Below are positions 16,487-21,066 of a stretch of DNA of 21,066 bases, piece by piece. How positions within the stretch are numbered: the first letter of the stretch is position 1; every line of letters starts with the position of its first letter. The DNA lies in the NCBI GenBank assembly GCA_002380675.1, contig DFWB01000072.1, positions 1 to 21,066 of the forward strand. Reading direction: 5' to 3'. This DNA comes from Akkermansiaceae bacterium UBA4145 (GTDB taxonomy: Bacteria > Verrucomicrobiota > Verrucomicrobiia > Verrucomicrobiales > Akkermansiaceae). The position numbers and the translations under genes are program-made. The notes below the pieces were generated by a model. It had not been told where the DNA came from, did not search any database, and saw only the letters and a program-made list of their open reading frames with translations.

Positions 16487-17976
16487 TGAGAGTGGGTTCT
16501 CATTTTCCAGATGCTCTCCTCAGCCTGTTCAATGAGGGGGATGATGGCCCTAACCTCTTCCGGGAACCAACGAGGTTGCCCCGGCCGGTGATCCCTGCTG
16601 CTGGGGACTTGCTGCCGGTTGCCGTAGAGAAAAGACCAATTGGTAGGTCTCCAGTGCTGACGCCAGAGAAGATTCTTTCGCTCGATATGTTGGCGCAACA
16701 GATCAAACTGCTTGGTCCGAACCTTGGTCGCCTTCCCGGTCAATTGTGAGGCGACGTTTTGTGCCCAGAGCCACTGACCTTCTGCATTGAGCAGGCTACT
16801 ACTGCTTGTCCAGCCCGAGGAGTCGACCTGGGAGAGGTCGACGTAAAGATACCCTCTTTGCTTGGCGAGCTGGCGAATGCCCTCGCTGTATGCGGCTATA
16901 TCCCCATTGCGCTGGCTCAGATCAGGGAGAAGATGGTCGCCCGGTTTTTCGAATCGGTGTGGAGAAACCAGAATAATACGGCGAGTGCATTTTTCGAACT
17001 GATCAAGAAGTTCTCCGTATGCCGTCAGGAACTGGGGAAGACGGGTGGTCCCATCGAGAGCCTCAATCTGTCCGAAATTAGCAATGATGATGCTTGCCCC
17101 CATTCGGCGGAGCAGATCGAGATGGGAACCAAAATTTCTTGGACGCTGCTGGAGATAGACGGTGTCTGCCTGCCAGGCCAGATCGCGGAAATACGCTCGC
17201 TCCGAAGAGTCGAGGGTGAGAAGGGTCTCGAGAAATCCGAACTCGAACTGTTTGACGATGTTTGTGCTGCCTGCCATTGCTACAACATCGTTGGCTTCGA
17301 GGTAAAACTCTTCACCGAACGGTTTCTCAGCGCTAGGATTCGAGAGGCTTTTTCCGGCTGTAAGCAGGAGCTGCAAGCTCGCTCCAACCTTGTAACGCCA
17401 TGGCCCTGCGAGGGGAACTTTTTGGCCACTTCCGCTAAGTTGGAGCTTTCCGTGAGTCTGTGCGATGCCTCCTCCATGGCCGTGGTCGAATACGCGTATG
17501 GTGATGTTATTGCTACCTGGTTTGAGGGCGCCGGGACCTAATTTGTAAGAGCGAGGGGTAAAGTGGTCTCCGGGTTCTTCATGGCCGCCAACCCTTTTTC
17601 CGTTGATCCACGTCACATCCATGTCGTCGATGGCCCCCAGCTCGAGAGTAGCCTCCCCACTCGCCATCAAAGCAGGAACCTCAATCGTACGACGAAACCA
17701 GACCACTCCGTCATATTCGGGGAGTCCCGCTTGTTCCCAGTGGGTTGGGAGTTTCATGATCTCCCAGTTTGCATGGTCAAGGTCTTCCCTTGCCCATCCA
17801 TCATCAAGGGACCCGGGGTCATGAATCCGTATCAACTCCGGCCACTGCCGGGCAGGAGGTGAACTTCTGCCGTTGTCGACGGAGCGAGGTTTAATGCGGT
17901 GCCGATCAGAGCTTTCCTCAGCCTCGACGGTGGCTAGAGCTATGAAAAGGTAGAGCGCGCGGTGATAGAGGAGCAT
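16483..17976 (-). CDS. Exported jelly-roll plus SGNH-hydrolase-like protein, probably catalytically degenerate
   Basis: Start chosen at ATG 17976 (497 residues). The signal peptide is MLLYHRALYLFIALATVEAE. The frame extends to 18042 but that adds 22 residues before the signal. Residues about 45-180 form a galactose-binding-like jelly roll as in sialate O-acetylesterases and GH2 enzymes (LPTHWEQAGLPEYDGVVWFR, GAIDDMDVTWINGKRVGG). Residues about 215-415 follow the SGNH region that, as I recall, precedes the propeller in fused PVC CxxCH proteins (EFGFLETLLT, RPRNFGSHLDLL, IILVSPHRFEKPG). The catalytic positions look lost: AGST for GDS, FGQIEA where relatives have GxNE, and SSSSLLNAEG in place of DxxH. 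The tail NLLWRQHWRPTNWSFLYGNR also matches the fused relatives. It is the first gene of the six-gene cluster. Confidence 0.8.
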   Translation of the reverse strand: MLLYHRALYLFIALATVEAEESSDRHRIKPRSVDNGRSSPPARQWPELIRIHDPGSLDDGWAREDLDHANWEIMKLPTHWEQAGLPEYDGVVWFRRTIEVPALMASGEATLELGAIDDMDVTWINGKRVGGHEEPGDHFTPRSYKLGPGALKPGSNNITIRVFDHGHGGGIAQTHGKLQLSGSGQKVPLAGPWRYKVGASLQLLLTAGKSLSNPSAEKPFGEEFYLEANDVVAMAGSTNIVKQFEFGFLETLLTLDSSERAYFRDLAWQADTVYLQQRPRNFGSHLDLLRRMGASIIIANFGQIEALDGTTRLPQFLTAYGELLDQFEKCTRRIILVSPHRFEKPGDHLLPDLSQRNGDIAAYSEGIRQLAKQRGYLYVDLSQVDSSGWTSSSSLLNAEGQWLWAQNVASQLTGKATKVRTKQFDLLRQHIERKNLLWRQHWRPTNWSFLYGNRQQVPSSRDHRPGQPRWFPEEVRAIIPLIEQAEESIWKMRTHSQ

Positions 17977-18062
17977 GAATAGACAGGTCGTTTGGTAGTT
18001 TTCCTCCTGCCGGCCTTTGCGCCAACCAGAAAAGAACTTCATTCGAGCGGAGATCGAAGGGA

Positions 18063-18077
18063 TCTTCAGACTGAAGA
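18063..18077. repeat. 15-bp palindrome upstream of the six-gene cluster
   Basis: The sequence TCTTCAG-A-CTGAAGA is a perfect dyad with 7-base arms, 87 bases before the SGNH-type start codon. Its place in the presumed promoter region of the cluster makes an operator possible. A dyad of this size is expected about once by chance in 21 kb, so the call is tentative. A smaller dyad, TTAGA-T-TCTAA, lies at 18108-18118. Confidence 0.25.
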
Positions 18078-18135
18078 GAGAATCTGCGAATGAGTCTGTG
18101 CTTCCCGTTAGATTCTAATGTGATCGACCTCTCGG

Positions 18136-18168
18136 AAAAAAGGCCCGCCTGCATTGCGCAGGCGGGCC
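18136..18168 (-). terminator. Strong intrinsic terminator of the Gfo/Idh/MocA gene
   Basis: A perfect 11-bp GC-rich stem (GGCCCGCCTGC at 18142-18152, GCAGGCGGGCC at 18158-18168) with a 5-base loop is followed on the minus strand by six T residues (18141-18136). It lies about 50 bases past the oxidoreductase stop codon and separates that gene from the exported six-gene cluster. It has no U tract on the plus strand. Confidence 0.9.
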
Positions 18169-18218
18169 CAGAGCTTTGGAGCAGGGAAGAAATTCCTGCT
18201 TTGAGGGCGGGTTAATTC

Positions 18219-19547
18219 CTAGAGTTTCCAGTCACCCCGGTAGGGCAGGGAGTAGAGAATCTTGTGGGCTTTGTCGTCGCCGATGACAGCCTCCTTCTTT
18301 GGGTCCCATTTGATAGCGCGACCAATTTCGTGCGAAACGTAGGCGATGTGGCCGGGCGTGATTGCGCGGTGAGCGTTCTCAGCTGGCGCGATGGTTTCCT
18401 TCCGGGACTTCACGCAGTCAATGAAGTTTCTCTGGTGACCAGGTGATTTGTAGCCCTTCCATTTTCCAGCACTGAAGCCCTTCTTGACCCATTCCTTGTT
18501 AGAGGCGTCGAGGCGGCCACGATTGACCCAGACCCAGCCGTCGGTGCCAATCCACTTACAGCCGCCACCAATGCGAGAGGACATCTTGACCTCGATATCA
18601 CCGGGATACTTGGAGATGACGTCATACTGCCACGCGGTATCGTAGATGTCCGGGGTCCTGGAGAAGTCCCAGTTCTTAGCTTCCACGCTGATTGGTCCGC
18701 CGCCGCCGCCGGTAGCCTCAAGTCCAAGGCCCCAATGGGCAATGTCGTTGTGATGGCCGATCCAGTCCATGAGCTGACCACGCCCATAGTTGGAGTGCCA
18801 GCGCCACGACCAGTGGTGACGAGCCTCCATGTAGGGAAGGACCGGGCTCGGTCCACACCAGCGGTCGTATCCTTCAGGAGCGTCTTTCAGGGTTGGGTCA
18901 CGGTCGGGGCCCGTCCTGCCTCCGGGGAGGCCAACTTCCACGCTAGTGACCTTGCCAATGAGTCCGTTGCGCACGATCTCAACCGCCTGACGGAAGTTCC
19001 AGTCTGAGCGCTGCTGGGATCCGACCTGAAAGATGCGCTTGTGCTTTGCAACGGTCTCGTGGATGGCTTTGCCTTCCGCGTGGAAGTGGGTGACGGGTTT
19101 CTCGCAGTAGACATCCTTGCCGTTGCGGAGGGCCTCCATGCAGATGAGTCCATGCCAGTGATCAGGAGTGGCGACCATTACCGCGTCAATGTCGTCGCGG
19201 GCGCACAGTTCACGGTAATCAAAATAGGCCTTGCAGTCCTTGTTGCCGTATTTCTTGTCCACGGCCTCCTTGCCTCCCTCAGATCCACACCTGCGGTTAC
19301 GATCTGTATGGTTCTTGTGACAGTCAGAAACCGCGACACCCTGAACATCCTTGTGATTGATATGGGCCTGCATCACGCCAAGGCCTCGGTTACCGATGCC
19401 GATGAAGCCCATGACCACCCGCTCGCTGGGGGCGGTATTCCCATCTTTGCCGAGGGCGCTGGAGGGAATGACGGTCGGAAAACCGACGGCGGCGCCGGCG
19501 GCAGTTGATTTCTGGAGGAAACTCCGTCTTGTTTGCTTAGTACTCAT
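18219..19547 (-). CDS. Gfo/Idh/MocA-family oxidoreductase with Tat signal
   Basis: Start chosen at ATG 19547 (442 residues), which places the twin-arginine signal TRRSFLQKS at residues 6-14, followed by an Ala/Gly-rich stretch ending near SSALG. The frame is open to 19949 but the extra 134 residues look non-coding. The Rossmann motif MGFIGIGNRG (46-55) and CEKPV (148-152, Lys150) mark the NAD(P)-binding half. GRGQLMDWIGHHNDIAHWGL (255-274) carries the usual Asp261 and His265 region of the sugar-binding half. Tat export allows folding with the cofactor in the cytoplasm, as for glucose-fructose oxidoreductase. The substrate is unknown but probably a sugar or polyol derivative. It ends at a strong terminator and diverges from pntA. 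Confidence 0.92.
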   Translation of the reverse strand: MSTKQTRRSFLQKSTAAGAAVGFPTVIPSSALGKDGNTAPSERVVMGFIGIGNRGLGVMQAHINHKDVQGVAVSDCHKNHTDRNRRCGSEGGKEAVDKKYGNKDCKAYFDYRELCARDDIDAVMVATPDHWHGLICMEALRNGKDVYCEKPVTHFHAEGKAIHETVAKHKRIFQVGSQQRSDWNFRQAVEIVRNGLIGKVTSVEVGLPGGRTGPDRDPTLKDAPEGYDRWCGPSPVLPYMEARHHWSWRWHSNYGRGQLMDWIGHHNDIAHWGLGLEATGGGGGPISVEAKNWDFSRTPDIYDTAWQYDVISKYPGDIEVKMSSRIGGGCKWIGTDGWVWVNRGRLDASNKEWVKKGFSAGKWKGYKSPGHQRNFIDCVKSRKETIAPAENAHRAITPGHIAYVSHEIGRAIKWDPKKEAVIGDDKAHKILYSLPYRGDWKL

Positions 19548-19664
19548 GTAAATTGCTAATGAAGCTGAGGTTGGAACGGAGAGGTTATCGGGCCTAGGAG
19601 GCAAGGATGCAAACCCCAACCACGGGAGCCACGCAAAGATGCGATATTGAATCTCAGTTCTATC

Positions 19665-19688
19665 CAGCCGCCCAGCCGCCCAGCCGCC
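19665..19688. repeat. Three tandem copies of the octamer CAGCCGCC
   Basis: The 8-base unit occurs three times without interruption in noncoding DNA, followed by a partial GC-rich continuation (GCCTCG). The function is unknown. It could be a slippage tract or a set of binding sites on one DNA face spacing of 8 bases. Confidence 0.75.
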
Positions 19689-19717
19689 GCCTCGATTCAT
19701 GCGCAATCTTGATAACT

Positions 19718-19726
19718 TGTGGATAA
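19718..19726 (-). promoter_or_regulatory. Perfect DnaA-box consensus 9-mer (TTATCCACA)
   Basis: The minus strand reads TTATCCACA exactly, the consensus DnaA box. It is a single box with no second copy nearby and no replication gene in the window, so this is not evidence for an origin. A DnaA-controlled promoter or a chance match remain possible. Confidence 0.3.
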
Positions 19727-19825
19727 GTGGGCTGGTCTCGGGTTTGGCGACCTCTGATGATGGCCGGGCGAGAGAGGGTTGGTGCCGTATTGCCCTGCGC
19801 TCAGGGGATAGCTCCGCGATGACGC

Positions 19826-19853
19826 TTGAAAAGCAGCGTTTTCGGTCTAGTGT
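19826..19853 (+). promoter_or_regulatory. Weak promoter-like pair ahead of pntA
   Basis: TTGAAA (19826-19831), a 16-base spacer and TAGTGT (19848-19853) lie upstream of the pntA ATG at 19895. The -10 match is only three of six bases. If used, transcription would start close to the first base of the hairpin at 19861-19883. Confidence 0.2.
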
Positions 19854-19894
19854 CCCCCGCCTCTGGCATTTGATTGGCCAGAGCCTGTCATCAG

Positions 19895-21066
19895 ATGCAA
19901 ATCGGGATTCCGAACGAGATATATGAAGGAGAATGCCGGGTTGCCACAACCCCGGACGTTGCGCAGCACCTCCAGAAACTTGGTTTTACAGTCGCTATTG
20001 AGCAGGGAGCCGGAGAGTCGGCCAGTTTTCCTGACCAAACGTATCGAGATGCAGGGGTGCAGATTATCGAGAAGGCGGAGGATCTCTGGTCATCCTCGGA
20101 CATCATCTTCAAGGTGCGAGCACCTGAGGACGAGGAGGTTGGCAACCTTGCGCCGGGAAAGATCCTAGTGGGTTTCATCTGGCCGGCTCAAAACGAAGAG
20201 CTGATGAGTGCCCTTGCTGCTACTGGAGCAACGGTCCTGGCGATGGACAGCGTGCCCAGAATTTCCCGGGCGCAGAAGTTGGACGCCCTGAGCTCGATGG
20301 CCAACATCGCAGGATATCGAGCGGTGGTTGAGGCGGCGCAGCATTTCGGGAGATTTTTCACTGGTCAGATTACCGCTGCAGGCAAGGTGCCGCCCGCCAA
20401 AGTGCTGGTCATTGGGGCAGGAGTTGCAGGTCTAGCAGCCATCGGAGCCGCCCGCAGCATGGGGGCCATTGTTCGCGCTTTTGATACGCGCCCGGAGGTG
20501 AAAGAGCAGGTTGAGAGCATGGATGCGGACTTCCTCATGCTTGATTTTGAAGATGAGGAGGATGGCTCTGGTGAGGGAGGCTACGCCAAGGTCATGAGCG
20601 AGGCGTTCATTGAGGCAGAGATGGCCCTCTTCCGTGAGCAGGCTCAAGAGGTCGACATTATCATTACTACTGCGCTGATTCCCGGGAAGCCGGCGCCGAA
20701 GCTGATTCTCGCTGATATGGTTGAGTTAATGAGGGAGGGTAGCGTCATTGTTGATCTCGCCACGGAGCAGGGTGGTAACTGTGAGCTTTCGGAAGCAGGT
20801 AAAGTCGTGGTAAAGCATGGAGTTAGCTTGGTAGGCTATACTGATCTCCCAAGCCGCTTGGCCGCCCAGTCCAGCCAGCTCTACGGGACGAATCTCCGGC
20901 ATATGTTGACTGACCTGAGTCCCAAGAAGGATGGAACAGTCAACGTGGATATGGAGGATGAGGTCATTCGGGGTGCAACTGTCATCAAGGACGGGGAAGT
21001 CACCTGGCCGCCTCCTGCTCCCAAGCTCTCTGCGGTTCCCAATCAGGAAAAGAAGCCTGAGCCGCC
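19895..21066 (+). CDS. pntA: NAD(P) transhydrogenase subunit alpha (PntA), partial at right edge
   Basis: Starts MQIGIPNEIYEGECRVATTP, the standard N-terminus of the alanine dehydrogenase/transhydrogenase NAD(H)-binding domain. 390 codons are present without a stop before the window ends. RISRAQKLDALSSMANIAGY (122-141) is the conserved loop with Arg, Gln and Asp, VIGAGVAGLAAIGAARSMGA (172-191) is the Rossmann dinucleotide motif, and VDLATEQGGNCE (286-297) and GYTDLPSRLAAQSSQLYGTN (314-333) are further signatures. The end, TWPPPAPKLSAVPNQEKKPE, resembles the linker before the membrane segments of E. coli PntA, so a roughly 500-residue fused form is likely. The enzyme uses the proton gradient to make NADPH from NADH. 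It is transcribed away from the Tat-exported oxidoreductase. Confidence 0.93.
   Translation, partial: MQIGIPNEIYEGECRVATTPDVAQHLQKLGFTVAIEQGAGESASFPDQTYRDAGVQIIEKAEDLWSSSDIIFKVRAPEDEEVGNLAPGKILVGFIWPAQNEELMSALAATGATVLAMDSVPRISRAQKLDALSSMANIAGYRAVVEAAQHFGRFFTGQITAAGKVPPAKVLVIGAGVAGLAAIGAARSMGAIVRAFDTRPEVKEQVESMDADFLMLDFEDEEDGSGEGGYAKVMSEAFIEAEMALFREQAQEVDIIITTALIPGKPAPKLILADMVELMREGSVIVDLATEQGGNCELSEAGKVVVKHGVSLVGYTDLPSRLAAQSSQLYGTNLRHMLTDLSPKKDGTVNVDMEDEVIRGATVIKDGEVTWPPPAPKLSAVPNQEKKPEP

Larger units (their letters stand above)
19548..19894. other. Divergent intergenic region between the oxidoreductase gene and pntA
   Basis: These 347 bases separate two genes transcribed away from each other and should hold both promoters. 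They contain a triple octamer repeat, a perfect DnaA-box 9-mer, a weak promoter-like pair facing pntA and a hairpin (CTCTGGC, 9-base loop, GCCAGAG at 19861-19883) just ahead of the pntA ATG. I see no convincing gene. The short open frames here have no recognisable motif. No clear promoter facing the oxidoreductase was found. Confidence 0.7.

Noticed and set aside
16759..17541. 260-codon plus-strand open frame opposite the SGNH-type gene
   Set aside because: It is antisense to a gene with recognisable jelly-roll and SGNH-region motifs, and its product resembles no family I know.
19718..19726. Replication origin suggested by the DnaA-box match
   Set aside because: Only one box, no AT-rich unwinding region and no dnaA, dnaN or gidA-type genes nearby.
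19699..19926. 75-codon plus-strand open frame before pntA, overlapping its start by 32 bases
   Set aside because: No motif, no ribosome-binding site and a composition unlike its neighbours. It could only be rescued by conservation in relatives.
19548..19949. N-terminal extension of the Gfo/Idh/MocA frame by 134 codons
   Set aside because: The twin-arginine signal must lie near the N-terminus, which fixes the start at 19547. The extension covers the tandem octamers and the pntA start.

Overview
The window looks like chromosome of a member of the Verrucomicrobiota or a close PVC relative. The evidence is gene content: a PVC-type heme-binding CxxCH protein with sorbosone-dehydrogenase-like propeller and HEAT repeats, a ThuA protein, two exported sulfatases, a 'WPQFQGPNRDG' PQQ-like propeller and a Tat-exported Gfo/Idh/MocA oxidoreductase. 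No 16S gene or ribosomal protein is present, so the class cannot be fixed. No tRNA, CRISPR array, transposase or phage gene was seen. All 15 genes lack a Shine-Dalgarno sequence at a usable distance, and their start contexts are pyrimidine-rich and G-poor.

Layout. Positions 1-3706 (minus strand) hold a truncated DUF883/ElaB-like helical protein built of 11-residue repeats, and a 1071-residue AsmA-like envelope protein. From a divergent region at 3707-3860 a plus-strand set leaves: an MBL-fold hydrolase of the YycJ/WalJ type, then trpE and trpG (anthranilate synthase). trpG converges with a minus-strand gene for a two-ACT-domain GcvR-like regulator, which lies downstream of a lipoprotein L,D-transpeptidase gene.

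Positions 8257-17976 (minus strand) hold six genes in a row, read from right to left: jelly-roll plus degenerate SGNH protein, CxxCH cytochrome protein (4-base ATGA overlap), ThuA protein, sulfatase, PQQ-like propeller, sulfatase. All six products begin with an apparent export signal. Together they look like a periplasmic or surface module for a sulfated glycan or glycoside, with two hydrolases and at least one redox-type protein. The substrate cannot be read from the sequence. A strong intrinsic terminator at 18136-18168 separates this cluster from the Gfo/Idh/MocA gene at 18219-19547. A 347-base divergent region follows, and then pntA (NAD(P) transhydrogenase alpha), which runs off the right edge.

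The points most worth a second look are the Shine-Dalgarno-free start contexts, the all-exported six-gene cluster, the split of an SGNH-CxxCH architecture that I recall as fused elsewhere, the loss of SGNH catalytic residues, the threefold repeat in the AsmA-like protein, and the seven consecutive hendecads in the DUF883-like protein.
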